Assembly (NCBI RefSeq): GCF_047777955.1
Contig: NZ_CP180537.1
Span: 1,860,001 to 1,924,000, forward strand
DNA from: Didemnitutus sp047777955
GTDB lineage: Bacteria; Verrucomicrobiota; Verrucomicrobiia; Opitutales; Opitutaceae
Reading direction: 5' to 3'
Length of the DNA: 64,000 bases
Shown here piece after piece: positions 25,334 through 35,596 of the stretch. Numbering within the stretch: position 1 is the stretch's first letter; each line of letters opens with the position of its first letter. The notes beneath the pieces were generated by a model. The model was not told where the DNA came from and made no database searches. It was given only the letters and a program-made list of their open reading frames with translations. The position numbers and the translations under genes were made by a program.

Positions 25334-26692
25334 ATGAATGGCCCCATTTCCTTTCCGGTGTGGAAAGAACAGCTGGCGCAAGCCGGGCTGGGACCGAGCC
25401 GACAGGAGGCATTCCGGTGCGAAATTCTTTCCTTTCTCCGGCACTGCAAGGCCACGCATTCGGCCGCGACGGCTGAGCTCGCGCGGCGGTATCTGGAGGA
25501 ACGCGAAAGGCTCACCCGAAGACCGGCACGCGAGGCGTTGCGCTGGTTTTTCCGGCAAGGCGCGCGCTGGATGGAGGCCAATCGGGAGCCGCGCGATGAA
25601 CCGACCGGGACGCACGGATCTCCGGGGGCGAGACCGGCGCCGCCATCCCTCCGGGAGAGCGGGGCGATCCGCCCGTCTCCGAACCGCGGGCGCTCGGCTC
25701 CGCCCCGGCTGGCGGCGGATGACCTCGGGAACGAACCGTGGGAGCGCCAACTCGTGCGTGCGTTGCGTGAGCGGGGGATGCTCTGGCGCACGGAACAAAC
25801 TTATCGGGGGTGGGCCGTCCGCTTCGCTCGCTTCATCGCTCCGCGCAGTCCCTCTGCCGCCGACGGAACGGACGTGGCGGCCTTTCTCTCGGCGCTGGCC
25901 GTCAACGGCCGGGCGAGTCCGGCCGCACAGAAGCAAGCGCTGAACGCGCTGGTCTTCCTGATGCAGGAAGCGCTCGCGCGCGACCTGGGCGAAATGAAGT
26001 TCACGCGTGCGTTCCCCAAACGCCGCCTGCCGACGATCCTGACGGCCGGGGAGTGCCGGGCGCTCTTCGCGCAGTTGGGCGGCACGCCGAGACTGATGGC
26101 CGAGCTCGCCTACGGCGCCGGCTTGCGCCTCATGGAACTGCTGCGCCTGCGGGTGCATCATCTGGATCTGGCTCGGAGCCAGTTGCGCGTGCTCGGGGGC
26201 AAAGGCGACAAGGATCGGGTCACGGTGTTGCCGGAGTCGCTGCGCGCTCGCCTGCATGAGCACCTGGCACGGTTGCGATCGCAATGGGAAGCCGATCGTG
26301 CCGCGGGCCATGCCGGGGTGTGGCTGCCCGAGGGGCTGGCGCGCAAGTATCCGAAGGCGGGTGAAAGCTGGGAGTGGCAGTGGCTGTTTCCCGCGCGGGA
26401 TCTTTCGCGTGATCCGGCCAGCGGCGTCGTGCGACGCCATCATTTGAGTGACACGACGTTTCAGCGCATCGTGAAACAGGCCGCGACGCGCGCCGGCAGC
26501 AACAAACGCGTCACGCCGCATGTGTTCCGGCACTCCTTCGCCACGCACCTGTTGGAGAACGGAACGGACATTCGCACGGTGCAGGAGCTCCTCGGGCATG
26601 CGAGCGTGGAGACGACGCAGATCTACACGCACGTGATGAAGAGGCCGGGGCTCGGCGTGCGCAGTCCGCTGGATCGGAGGACGGAGGACTGA
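25334..26692 (+). CDS. intI: Integron-type tyrosine recombinase (IntI family) with an N-terminal extension
   Basis: 452 residues, about 120 more than common IntI proteins. The catalytic set is complete: Arg in GAGLRLMELLRL, Lys in GGKGDKDRV, HVFRHSF (His and Arg), LLGHAS and the Tyr of TQIYTHV. The IntI-specific insert between the boxes is present (GVWLPEGLARKYPKAGESWE followed by WQWLFPARDLS and RRHHLSD), which separates it from XerCD. Residues about 1-90 look like an extra SAM-like core-binding segment (ISFPVWKEQLAQAGL, EILSFLRHCKATHSAAT), followed by a Pro/Arg-rich linker and the normal core-binding domain (EPWERQLVRALRERG). It should recombine attC/attI sites. Confidence 0.9.
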   Translation: MNGPISFPVWKEQLAQAGLGPSRQEAFRCEILSFLRHCKATHSAATAELARRYLEERERLTRRPAREALRWFFRQGARWMEANREPRDEPTGTHGSPGARPAPPSLRESGAIRPSPNRGRSAPPRLAADDLGNEPWERQLVRALRERGMLWRTEQTYRGWAVRFARFIAPRSPSAADGTDVAAFLSALAVNGRASPAAQKQALNALVFLMQEALARDLGEMKFTRAFPKRRLPTILTAGECRALFAQLGGTPRLMAELAYGAGLRLMELLRLRVHHLDLARSQLRVLGGKGDKDRVTVLPESLRARLHEHLARLRSQWEADRAAGHAGVWLPEGLARKYPKAGESWEWQWLFPARDLSRDPASGVVRRHHLSDTTFQRIVKQAATRAGSNKRVTPHVFRHSFATHLLENGTDIRTVQELLGHASVETTQIYTHVMKRPGLGVRSPLDRRTED

Positions 26693-26755
26693 GGGCGGAG
26701 GACGGGCGCGGGGGGGCCGGCCGGACGGGAGCCGGCATCAGGGGGTGCGGCGGGA

Positions 26756-26890
26756 GAGGGCGGTTGGGGACTACCGAGCGCAGCGACATCAGACACCGCC
26801 CCTACCGGAGGGAGCAGGCGGTTGGGACCGCCGCCCCGACCGGCGGTCGGGGAGGAGGGTGGTTGGGGGCAAGCGCCCCGACCGGAGGGG
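26756..26890. repeat. REP-like composite element (copy e)
   Basis: Contains AGGGCGGTTGGGGACTACCG, AGCGACATCAGACACC and GCCCCTACCGG, the reverse of the second module of copy b. It is followed by two degenerate palindromes around GGCGGTTGGGACCGCC and GGTTGGGGGCAAGCGCCCC. It fills the gap between intI and the second DUF1501 gene, so the family brackets the integrase region. Confidence 0.55.
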
Positions 26891-28152
26891 TCAGACGAAG
26901 GCGAGGGGGCGAACTTCGTGCCGAGGATCTTCTGCGAGTCGCAGGCGAGCCAGCGGTCGAGGACGGTGGCGTAGACGGCGCGGAAGTCGGTCGAGAAGGT
27001 GAGGTCCTGGTTGTGCTCGACGGCGAGGCTGGGCGCGGTGCCGTGCAGGCCGGACTTCACGCGCGAGCCGAGGACGAAGAGCGGCGCGGCGGTGCCGTGG
27101 TCGGTGCCCTTGCTCTCGTTCTCGCTCGGGCGGCGGCCGAACTCGGAGAAGGTCATGGTGAGGACCTGGCCGTCGAGTTTCTTGCTCTCGAGGTCGCGCT
27201 GGAAGGCGGCGAGGCCCTCGCTGAGCTGCTTGAGGAGGTTGGCGTGCTGGCCGGCCTGGTTGGCGTGGGTGTCGAAGCCGCCGAGCGAGACGTAGTAGAC
27301 GCGGGTGGAGTTGCCGGCGGCGATGAGGGCGGCGACGTTGCGCAGCGAGCCGGCGAAGGCGTTGCCGGGATACTCGGCGCCGGGGCGGTAGTCGGCGAGG
27401 ATCTGCTGGAAGCGCTTCTCGGTCACGAGCGCGTCCATCATGGTGTGGCGGAGGTAGCTGGTGTTGTCGTGCTCGTGGTCGTCGTGGCCGCCGGCGGGGG
27501 CGGGGTGCTGGAGCATGTTCTCGAGCAGGGCGAGGTTCTCGCGGCCGCCGCGGCCGCCGCGGGCGCCGGGGGCGAGGTTGAAGGTCGGGTGGTCGCGCTC
27601 GGCGAGGAAGGCCTGCGGCACCTCGTTGCCGATGCTGACGGCGCAGGGCGCGCCGCCGGGGGCGCCGGCGCAGGCGTTGTCGAAGTAGCGGCCGAGCCAG
27701 CCGGTCGCGAGCGTCTGGTCGGAGTCGGCGGCGGTCTCCCAGATCTCCGTCGAGCGGAAGTGCGAGCGGTTGGGGTTGGGATAGCCGACGTTCTGCACGA
27801 TGCCGAGCTTGCCGTCCTGGAGCAGCGCGTGGAGCGGCGCGCAGGCCTTGTGGAGGGCGATGCCGTGGCCGACGGTGAGCAGGTCCGACTCGGGCAGGCC
27901 GAGCGTGGGGCGGAGGCGGCGGTAATGCGGGTCGGCGAAGGGGACGACGGTGTTGAGGCCGTCGTTGCCGCCGGCGAGCTGGACGAGGACGAGGATGGTG
28001 CGGTCCTTCTCGGCGACGGGCGCCTCGGCGGCGACGGATTCGACGATGAACGACGGCGCGAAGCGGCTGAACGCGAGCAGGCCGATGCCGCGGCTGGTAT
28101 ATTTGAGGAACTCGCGGCGCGTGGAGGGCAGGAACGGATGCGGGTTGTTCAT
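26891..28152 (-). CDS. DUF1501 family protein (second copy), frameshifted at the last codons
   Basis: About 420 residues from MNNPHPFLPSTRREFLKYTS (twin-arginine-like RREFLK, hydrophobic GLLAFSRFAPSFIV, so Tat export is likely). The body carries ILVLVQLAGGNDGLNTVVP, RSHFRSTEIWETA, LGGFDTHANQAGQH and MTFSEFGRRPSENESKGTDHG, all typical of DUF1501. As read, the frame runs on into repeat DNA. Adding one base to the G run 26905-26909 gives the normal ending LGTKFAPLAFV with stop at 26891. It pairs with the upstream DUF1800 gene, a common two-gene set. Only distantly similar to the DUF1501 at 8200. Confidence 0.88.
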
Positions 28153-28154
28153 CG

Positions 28155-28223
28155 GGAGAGTGGAGACCTGGAGCTGAGAGCTGAGAGTCTGGAGTTGAGA
28201 GCTGAGAGTTGAGAGTTGAGAGA
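28155..28223. repeat. TTGAGAG-type simple repeat between DUF1800 and DUF1501
   Basis: About 70 bases made of degenerate units such as GAGCTGAGAG, GAGTTGAGAG and GAGAGTTGAG in direct order. Same unit family as the sucC-sucD inverted repeat (13635-13716), but here only one orientation is present. Confidence 0.65.
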
Positions 28224-28290
28224 TCGGGCGGCGGAGGGTGGGCGCCAAGAGGCGTAAGGAATCGGGGAGCGCGGGTGGACGGATCGCTCC

Positions 28291-29781
28291 TCAGCAGAGT
28301 TGGTAGTCGGGGGATTCGAGGAGGGTGGCGAGGGCGGTGCGGACGCGGGCGCGGGCGGCGCCGGGGTTGCCCTTGGCGAGGAAGGAGGCGAGCTGGTCGG
28401 CGAGGGCGGGGTCGTGGCGCGACGGCAGGGCGAGGGCGAGCAGGGCGCGGGCGGCGTCGGCGGGCGGCAGCTTGGCCCAGGCGTCGAGGCGGGCCGGGGC
28501 GAGGGTGAAGTTGGAGACGCCGTTGGTGGCGGCGACGTCGAGCTCGAACAGCTCGTCGGCGTTGAGCGTGGCCTCGTTGAGCGGGTTGAGCAGCGCGTTG
28601 GCGACGGCGCGGCGCGAGGCGAGGGTGGCGGAGTTGATCCAGTTGCGGCCGCCGACCCAGCCGCGGACGTTGGGCGGGTTGAAGGGCAGCTGGCCCATGG
28701 AGCGCAGGGCGCCGATGACCTGGCGCGCGAGCGGCGCGGGCGTGAGGTCGAGGTCCTGCGTGAGGCCGAGGAAATACTGCAGCGGGCTCTTGATGAAGTT
28801 GCCGCGGAACTCCTCGGCGTAGAAGAGGCGGCTGCCGAAGAAGGCGCCGAGGAGGGCGCCAAAGCGGTAACCCTGCCGGGCCCAGGCGGCGCCGAGAGCG
28901 TCGGTGTATTCCGCCGGCAGCGCGTTTTCGCTGAGGTAGAACTTCACCATCTCGCGCGGGAGGAAGGTGCCGGCGGCCTTCTGCTGGAAGACGAGGTCGA
29001 TGACGTCGTCGCCGGTGAAGTTGCCGGTCTGGCCGAAGACGGTCTTGGTGCCGGCGTCGTGCTGGCGACGCTGGAAGAGGAACTTGCCCGCGACCTGCCG
29101 GTAGCCGGTGAAGGCGCGCGCGGCCTGCTTGATGTCGGTCTCGGTGTAGTTGCCCTCGCCGAGGGTGAAGAGCTCGAAGAGTTCGCGGGCGAAGTTCTCG
29201 TTGGGCGCCTCGGCCTTGCTCTGCTGGAGGTCGAGGTAGAGGATCATCGCGGGCGAGCGCGACAGGGCCTTGGCGAGGAGCGGGGCGGTGCCGAGGGCGC
29301 CGCGGCGGATCCAGTCCTGGTGCTGGTAGATGAGGGCGGAGTTCTTGACCTTCTCGGCGCCGACGACCCAGACGTCCTGGAGGAAAAGGCACCATTTCTC
29401 GAAGGGCGCGTGCTCGGGCTGCGCGGCGAGCTGCAGCCAGTGGATGGTCATGTCGGCGAGCGCCTCGCGCGCGCGTTCGCGGGCATCCTGCGCGGCCAGG
29501 CGGCGCTGCTCGGCGTCGCCGCGGCCCATGGCGCGGAGCAGCTCCGGGCCGTCGGCCTCGAGCTGGGCGATGAGCGCGGGCTTGGGGAAGGCGACGGGGT
29601 GCGCGAAGGTGCGCTGCAGCGTGGCGGTCGGGCCGTCGCGAAGGGCGCGGGCGGTCTCGGCGGGCGTCGCGGACCAGCCGAGGCGGCCGAGGAGGTGGCG
29701 GGCGGCAGACTCGTCCCACTCGGAAGCGGGAAGGGGTTGCCAGGCTTCTTGCGGCGAAAGCGAACGAAGGGCGGTGGCCAT
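28291..29781 (-). CDS. DUF1800 family protein
   Basis: 496 residues from MATALRSLSPQEAW at 29781. Family landmarks: AARHLLGRLGWSATPAE at the front, MTIHWLQ, EKWCLFLQDVWVVG, NENFARELFELFTLGEGNYTE, RAFTGYR, FLPREMVKFYLSE and the PPNVRGWVGGRNWINSAT segment. DUF1800 proteins are nearly always encoded next to a DUF1501 protein, as here, and their role is unknown. No clear signal peptide. Upstream, a 300-bp gap carries two palindromic repeats. Confidence 0.9.
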   Translation of the reverse strand: MATALRSLSPQEAWQPLPASEWDESAARHLLGRLGWSATPAETARALRDGPTATLQRTFAHPVAFPKPALIAQLEADGPELLRAMGRGDAEQRRLAAQDARERAREALADMTIHWLQLAAQPEHAPFEKWCLFLQDVWVVGAEKVKNSALIYQHQDWIRRGALGTAPLLAKALSRSPAMILYLDLQQSKAEAPNENFARELFELFTLGEGNYTETDIKQAARAFTGYRQVAGKFLFQRRQHDAGTKTVFGQTGNFTGDDVIDLVFQQKAAGTFLPREMVKFYLSENALPAEYTDALGAAWARQGYRFGALLGAFFGSRLFYAEEFRGNFIKSPLQYFLGLTQDLDLTPAPLARQVIGALRSMGQLPFNPPNVRGWVGGRNWINSATLASRRAVANALLNPLNEATLNADELFELDVAATNGVSNFTLAPARLDAWAKLPPADAARALLALALPSRHDPALADQLASFLAKGNPGAARARVRTALATLLESPDYQLC

Positions 29782-29880
29782 GAGCGCGGAAGGTTGCCGA
29801 TGAGACGCGTGCGGACGGAGAAAGGTTTCAGCGGAGTAGCGCGAGCGTGGATGGCGGCGGCGCATGCCGCGAGGGAGAGC

Positions 29881-29981
29881 TTTTCTTTACCACGGATGGC
29901 ACGGATGAAAAGGCACGGATGGTCAGGTGACGTGCGGGAGCGCGATCCGTTTCAATCCGTGGAATCCGTGGGAAAAGAAAA
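29881..29981. repeat. MITE-like inverted repeat with about 30-base arms
   Basis: The left arm (29881-29910) contains CCACGGATGGCACGGATG, and the right arm (29950-29981) contains CAATCCGTGGAATCCGTGG. The arms are complementary over about 30 bases with few mismatches, including the outer TTTTCTTT/AAAGAAAA ends, around a 39-base centre. It carries no gene and lies in the gap between alr and the DUF1800 gene. Confidence 0.65.
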
Positions 29982-30044
29982 CGCGCGAGCGCGGCGCAGA
30001 GCAGCGAGAGGACAGGGACGGCGGGCTGAGGGCAGTTGGATTGT

Positions 30045-30074
30045 TGTGGCAGCGAGCAAGCTCGCTCCCACAAG
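30045..30074. terminator. Hairpin at the end of alr (REP-like, possible terminator)
   Basis: 14-bp arms with one mismatch (30045-30058 and 30061-30074), loop of 2 bases, lying 7 bases beyond the alr stop. The minus-strand core GTGGGAGCGAGCTTGCTCGC is the same word as the REP sequences that I remember from fluorescent pseudomonads. There is no long U-tract, so it may act as a REP or mRNA-end stabiliser rather than a true terminator. Confidence 0.5.
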
Positions 30075-30080
30075 AGCGCG

Positions 30081-31234
30081 TCAGACGCCGAGGGCGGTGC
30101 GGTAGCGGCGGGCGACGCGCTTGGTGACGGAGGTGAGGGTTTCCCAGGGGATGGTGTCGGCCGCAGCGCTGAATTCGGCGAGGGTGATCTGGGCGTCGCC
30201 CTGGCGGCCGACGAGGACGACGGGATCGCCGGCGCGCGGCGCGGCGGGGAGGTCGGTGACGTCGACGATGGTCTGGTCCATGCAGACGCGGCCGAGGATC
30301 GGACAGCGGCGGCCGCCGACGAGGACGGCGCCGCGATTGCTGGCGGCGCGCGGGAGGCCGTCGCCGTAGCCGGCGGTGATGACGGCGACGCGCGAGGCGC
30401 GGCCGAGGCGGTGGGTGCGGCCGTAGCTCACGGTGGCGCCGGCGGGGAGTTCCTTCACCAGGCCGATGCGCGCGTGGAAGCTGAAGACCGGCTCGGTGCG
30501 CACGCGCGCGAGGAGGAGTGCGGGTGCGGCAGGACGCCGAACTGGAGAAGGCCGACGCGCACGGCGTTGAACGGACCGCCGGCGCCTGGCGTGGTCTCGA
30601 GCCCGGCGCTGTTGTCGGCGTGGATGAGCACCTGCGCGGGATCGAGGCCGGGGCAGCGGGCGAGCGCGTCGAGGAAGCGCGCGCGCTGCTCGGCGGTGAA
30701 GGCCGGGTCGTCGTCCGCGCTGGCGAAATGGGTGAAGACGCCGGCGAGGCGGAGGTGGCGCGCGGCGCGGATGGCGGCGTAGAGCTCGGGCGCGCGGTCG
30801 GCCCAGACGCCGAGGCGGCCCATGCCGGTGTCGAGCTTGAGGTGGACGGCGATCGGTTTGCCGGCGGCGCGGCCGGCGGCGTCGAAGCGCGCGACCTCGT
30901 CGAGGCTGGAGACGGTGGCGGCGAGATCGAGTTCGGCGAGGAAGCGGTCCTCGTCGGGCAGGGTGGCGCCGAGGAGGAGGACGGGGAAGTCGGGGCTGAG
31001 TTCGCGGATGGCGGCGGCCTCGGCGAGGTGGGCGACGGCGAGGAGGTCGGCGCCGGCGTGCATGAGGCGCGCGGCGGTCTGCGGCAGGCCGTGGCCGTAG
31101 GCGTCGGCCTTGACCACGGCGACGTAGCGGATGTGCGGCGGGAGCGAGGCGCGGATGAGGCGGAGGTTGCGCTCGAGCGCGGCGAGGTCGATCTCCGCCC
31201 AGCAGCGCAGCGGGAGTTGGGCGGAGGCGGTCAC
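30081..31234 (-). CDS. alr: Alanine racemase, frameshifted in the middle
   Basis: About 384 residues after repair. The N-terminal PLP barrel has CWAEIDLAALERNLRLI, the PLP-lysine motif VAVVKADAYGHG, LDTGMGRLG, FTHFASAD and NSAGLE. The C-terminal domain has VSYGRTH (catalytic Tyr), TAGYGDGLPRAASNRG, and GRVCMDQTIVDVTD. The two parts are in different frames and join if one base is added near 30511-30518 (...LPHPHS then LLARVRTEPVFSF). It makes D-alanine for peptidoglycan. Starts 88 bases after tsaB on the same strand. Confidence 0.88.
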
Positions 31235-31322
31235 GGCGCGAGAGCGGCGCGGCGCCGCCGGAGCGGCACGCGGGAGGCCGGTGCGGTGCTGGCGGTGCGG
31301 TCGGCGGGCGCGCGGCGCGAGC

Positions 31323-32006
31323 TCATTTCGGGTTCGCGGTGGCGGCGCTGTGGACCTGCGCGGACCACTTCTTGTATTCCGGCGCCTCGTGCTGGAAGGC
31401 GTCGGGGGCGTTGGTGGCGTGGAAGAGATCGGCGTCGGCGTGGGCGGCGAGCAGCGCGGCGAGATCGAAGGCGCAGTCCTGCGTGGCGCGGGGAGGCGGG
31501 CTCCAGGCGCGGAACGCGGCGGGTTGCCAGAGCGGTGCGGGGTCGGCGGCGAGTTCGGCCGCGGGGACGCGGCGGAGCGGCGCGACGCGGTCGGGTGCGC
31601 CGAAGGCGACGACGTGCCAGGTGTCGCGGCGGGCGTCGGCGATGACGGCGCCGGTGTGGCCGGCGTGCGCGAGGCCGCGGGCGAGGAGGGCGAGGCTCTG
31701 GAATTGGTAGGCGGGGCGGGCGGCCAGCGCCTGCCAGGTGCGCAGCGCCATGGCGACGGTGCGCACGCCGAGCATGGAGCCGGGGCCGGCGTCGAAGGCG
31801 AAGGCGCGGACGTCGGCGAGCGTCAGGCCGGCGGCGCGGAGGGCGTCGTCGGCGAGCGCGAAGAGGGCCTTGCCCGCCTCGTCGGGGCTGGAGCGCCAGA
31901 GCGGCGGCTGGCCGGCGCGGAGGAGGCCGACCTGCACGGAGGTGGAGGCGGCGTCGACGACGAGGATACAGCCGTGGGCGGCAAGGAGTTGGGCGAGGGA
32001 GGCCAT
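31323..32006 (-). CDS. tsaB: TsaB-like tRNA threonylcarbamoyladenosine (t6A) protein
   Basis: 227 residues from the ATG at 32006 (MASLAQLLAAHG). The ASKHA-type front (ILVVDAASTSVQVGLL), ALFALADDALRAAGLTLADV and the signature FDAGPGSMLGVRTVAMALRTW fit TsaB, the scaffold partner of TsaD in making t6A37 in tRNA. The second half is divergent. Just upstream of alr and divergent from tig, so the 141-base gap before 32148 should carry both promoters. Confidence 0.8.
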   Translation of the reverse strand: MASLAQLLAAHGCILVVDAASTSVQVGLLRAGQPPLWRSSPDEAGKALFALADDALRAAGLTLADVRAFAFDAGPGSMLGVRTVAMALRTWQALAARPAYQFQSLALLARGLAHAGHTGAVIADARRDTWHVVAFGAPDRVAPLRRVPAAELAADPAPLWQPAAFRAWSPPPRATQDCAFDLAALLAAHADADLFHATNAPDAFQHEAPEYKKWSAQVHSAATANPK

Positions 32007-32147
32007 CGACGGGCGGAGCTTGGGCGCGCGCGGCGAAAACTCCAAGGAGGATTCGGCGGCGGCGGGCCAGAAACGGCTCTTGACCGGGCTGCGAGCGGCG
32101 ACTTACCTCGACCTCTTTTCATTCAGAAAACGACCCGAATTTAAGCC

Positions 32148-33470
32148 GTGAACGTTCAAATCACCGACACCAACGAGACCCGCAAAATCCTCACCGTCAC
32201 CCTCGACAAGGGCGAGGTGGACGCCGAATACCAGACGCTCGTCGGCGAGTTCGCCAAGCAGGCGAGCCTGCCCGGCTTCCGTCCCGGCAAGGCGCCGGTC
32301 GCGATGATCGAGAAGCGCTTCGCGAAGGAGCTGAAGGAGGAGTTCAAGGGCCGCGTGGTGAGCAAGGCTTACCGCCAGGGCCTCGAGGAGTCGAAGCTCG
32401 ACGTCATCTCGATCGTCGACGTGGAGGAGGGCGAGTTCGCCCCCGGCCTCTCGGCCGCCGTGAAGGTCACGGTCGACGTCCGCCCCGAGATCAAGCTCCC
32501 GGAATACGTCGGCATCGTCACCGAGGTCGCCCCGACCGAGCCGACCGACGCCGAAATCGATCAGGTGATCGAGGGTCTCCGCAGCGAGCGCGCCGACTTC
32601 AAGGTCGCCGAGCGTCCCGCCGCCAAGGGCGATTACGTGCGCTTCGGCTACACCGGCACGCTCGACGGCAAGCCGCTGACGGAAGTCGTCGGCGACAAGG
32701 CCATCTACGCCTCCGCCCCGCAGACCTGGGAAGAGGTCGAGGGCGCCAACGAGGGCCTGCTGCCCGGCGTGAGCAAGCAGATCGCCGGCGTGCAGAAGGG
32801 CGACAAGAAGGACCTCACGGTGACGTTCCCGGCCGACTTCGCGCCGGTGGCCGCGCTCGCCGGCAAGTCGGTCGTCTACGCGATCGAGGTGCAGGAAGTC
32901 CGCGAGCGCGCGCTGCCGCCGCTCGACGAGAAGTTTTTCAAGGACAACCAGGTCGACTCCCTCGACGCGCTCAAGGCCCAGGTGAAGGCCAGCCTCACCG
33001 GCCGCAAGGAATACGAGAACAAGGCCAACCAGCGCCGCCAGATCACCGACGCGCTGATCGCGCAGGCGAACTTCCCGGTGCCGGAGAGCCTGATCGCCAG
33101 CGAGCGCGACGGCGTGCTCCGCCAGTTCATCGAGGAGAACATGCGCCGCGGCGTGCCGCAGGAGGAATTCGAAAAGAACAAGAAGGAGCTCTTCGACAGC
33201 GCCTCGAAGGCCGCCCTCTCGCGCGTGAAGGTGCAGCTCGTGCTCGCCAAGATCGCCGAGGCCGAGAAGCTCAAGGTCGACGAGAAGGACCTCAACAACT
33301 GGCTCATGCGCGAAGCGATGCGCTCCGGCCAGAAGCCCGACAAGCTCGTCAAGGAGCTCGGCAAGGATCGCGAGCAGTTCCGCGCCATCCAGCAGCAGAT
33401 CCTCTTCGACAAGGCCCTTGATTTCCTGGTGTCCAAGGCTACGGTCAAGCCGGCAGCCGCCACCAAATGA
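32148..33470 (+). CDS. tig: Trigger factor (ribosome-associated chaperone / PPIase)
   Basis: 440 residues from GTG at 32148. The N-terminal ribosome-binding domain includes the GFRPGKAP signature (FAKQASLPGFRPGKAPVAMI). An FKBP-type PPIase module follows (KGDYVRFGYTGTLDGKPL, VTFPADFAP), then the helical C-terminal chaperone domain (ITDALIAQANFPVPESLI onward). It binds nascent chains at the ribosome exit. It is the first gene of tig-clpP-clpX, and its stop overlaps the clpP start as ATGA. Confidence 0.96.
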   Translation: MNVQITDTNETRKILTVTLDKGEVDAEYQTLVGEFAKQASLPGFRPGKAPVAMIEKRFAKELKEEFKGRVVSKAYRQGLEESKLDVISIVDVEEGEFAPGLSAAVKVTVDVRPEIKLPEYVGIVTEVAPTEPTDAEIDQVIEGLRSERADFKVAERPAAKGDYVRFGYTGTLDGKPLTEVVGDKAIYASAPQTWEEVEGANEGLLPGVSKQIAGVQKGDKKDLTVTFPADFAPVAALAGKSVVYAIEVQEVRERALPPLDEKFFKDNQVDSLDALKAQVKASLTGRKEYENKANQRRQITDALIAQANFPVPESLIASERDGVLRQFIEENMRRGVPQEEFEKNKKELFDSASKAALSRVKVQLVLAKIAEAEKLKVDEKDLNNWLMREAMRSGQKPDKLVKELGKDREQFRAIQQQILFDKALDFLVSKATVKPAAATK

Positions 33471-34087
33471 GCTATTACGTCCCTATCGTCCTCGAAAACA
33501 CCGGCCGCGGCGAGCGGTCGATGGACATCTACAGCCGCCTGCTGAAGGACCGCATCATCTTCATCGGCACCCCGATCGACGACGTGGTCGCGAACCTGGT
33601 GATCGCGCAGATGCTGTTCCTGCAGATGGAGGACCCGAAGAAGGACATCCATCTCTACATCAACTCGCCCGGAGGCGTCGTCACGGGCGGCATGGCGATC
33701 TACGACACGATCAACTTCCTGCAGTGCGACGTGGTGACTTACTGCATCGGCATGGCTGCGAGCATGAGCACGGTGCTCCTCGCCGCCGGCACGAAGGGCA
33801 AGCGCTTCGCGCTCCCGAACAGCCGCGTGATGATCCACCAGCCCAGCGGCGGCGCGGGCGGCCAGGCGGCCGACATCGCCATCGCGGCGAAGGAAATCCT
33901 GCGTTGGCGCCAGACGCTCAACCAGACCATCGCCCGGCATACCGGCAAGACCGCCGAGCAGATTGAGAAGGACTCCGACCGCGACTACTACATGAGCGCG
34001 GAGGAGGCCAAGGCCTACGGCATCGTCGATCACGTGGTCACCTCGACCCGCGACGCCCAGCAGATCGCCGGTGCCACCGCGGCATAA
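33467..34087 (+). CDS. clpP: ATP-dependent Clp protease proteolytic subunit
   Basis: 206 residues. Catalytic Ser in GMAASMSTVLLAAG, His in SRVMIHQPSGG, and a later Asp complete the triad; INSPGGVVTGGMAIYDT and EKDSDRDYYMSAEEAKAYGI are standard. It forms the double-heptamer chamber and works with ClpX encoded next door. A processed propeptide is not evident. Translationally coupled to tig by a 4-base overlap. Confidence 0.97.
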   Translation: MSYYVPIVLENTGRGERSMDIYSRLLKDRIIFIGTPIDDVVANLVIAQMLFLQMEDPKKDIHLYINSPGGVVTGGMAIYDTINFLQCDVVTYCIGMAASMSTVLLAAGTKGKRFALPNSRVMIHQPSGGAGGQAADIAIAAKEILRWRQTLNQTIARHTGKTAEQIEKDSDRDYYMSAEEAKAYGIVDHVVTSTRDAQQIAGATAA

Positions 34088-34162
34088 ACCGCGCGGCATA
34101 AGGCAAAACCCGGCGGGAAAAATCCCTCGACTAACCGGCTCTAGGGGCCGATACCTAGCATC

Positions 34163-35473
<1,311 letters not shown>

Positions 35474-35499
35474 GCGGCGTCGCAGGCCGGTGATAAGCA

Positions 35500-35523
35500 C
35501 AGGCGCGGTGCGAACCGCGCCTG
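35500..35523 (+). terminator. Possible terminator after clpX
   Basis: A perfect 10-bp stem (CAGGCGCGGT and ACCGCGCCTG) with a GCGA tetraloop lies 26 bases past the clpX stop. It is followed by GTTCATTTCC, a weak T-rich tail. Confidence 0.5.
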
Positions 35524-35596
35524 GTTCATTTCCGCCCGGCGCCGAACGAGCGATGCCGCGAATGCACGATGCCGCCCACGCACGCTGCGGCGCGAA

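Larger units (their letters stand above)
24033..26692. mobile_element. Putative chromosomal integron (intI plus up to three cassette genes)
   Basis: The integron-type integrase at 25334-26692 faces right. To its left, three short lower-GC genes all face left, the classical platform/cassette geometry. The 172-bp spacer has attI-like direct and inverted repeats. Two cassette-like genes share an 18/19-nt identical leader that includes the start codon (24409-24427 and 24817-24835). Against it: no clean pair of RYYYAAC and GTTRRRY cores is visible between the genes, and the shared leader has GATGGGC where GTTGGGC would be expected. Integrase identity is strong; cassette identity is a hypothesis. 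Confidence 0.45.
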
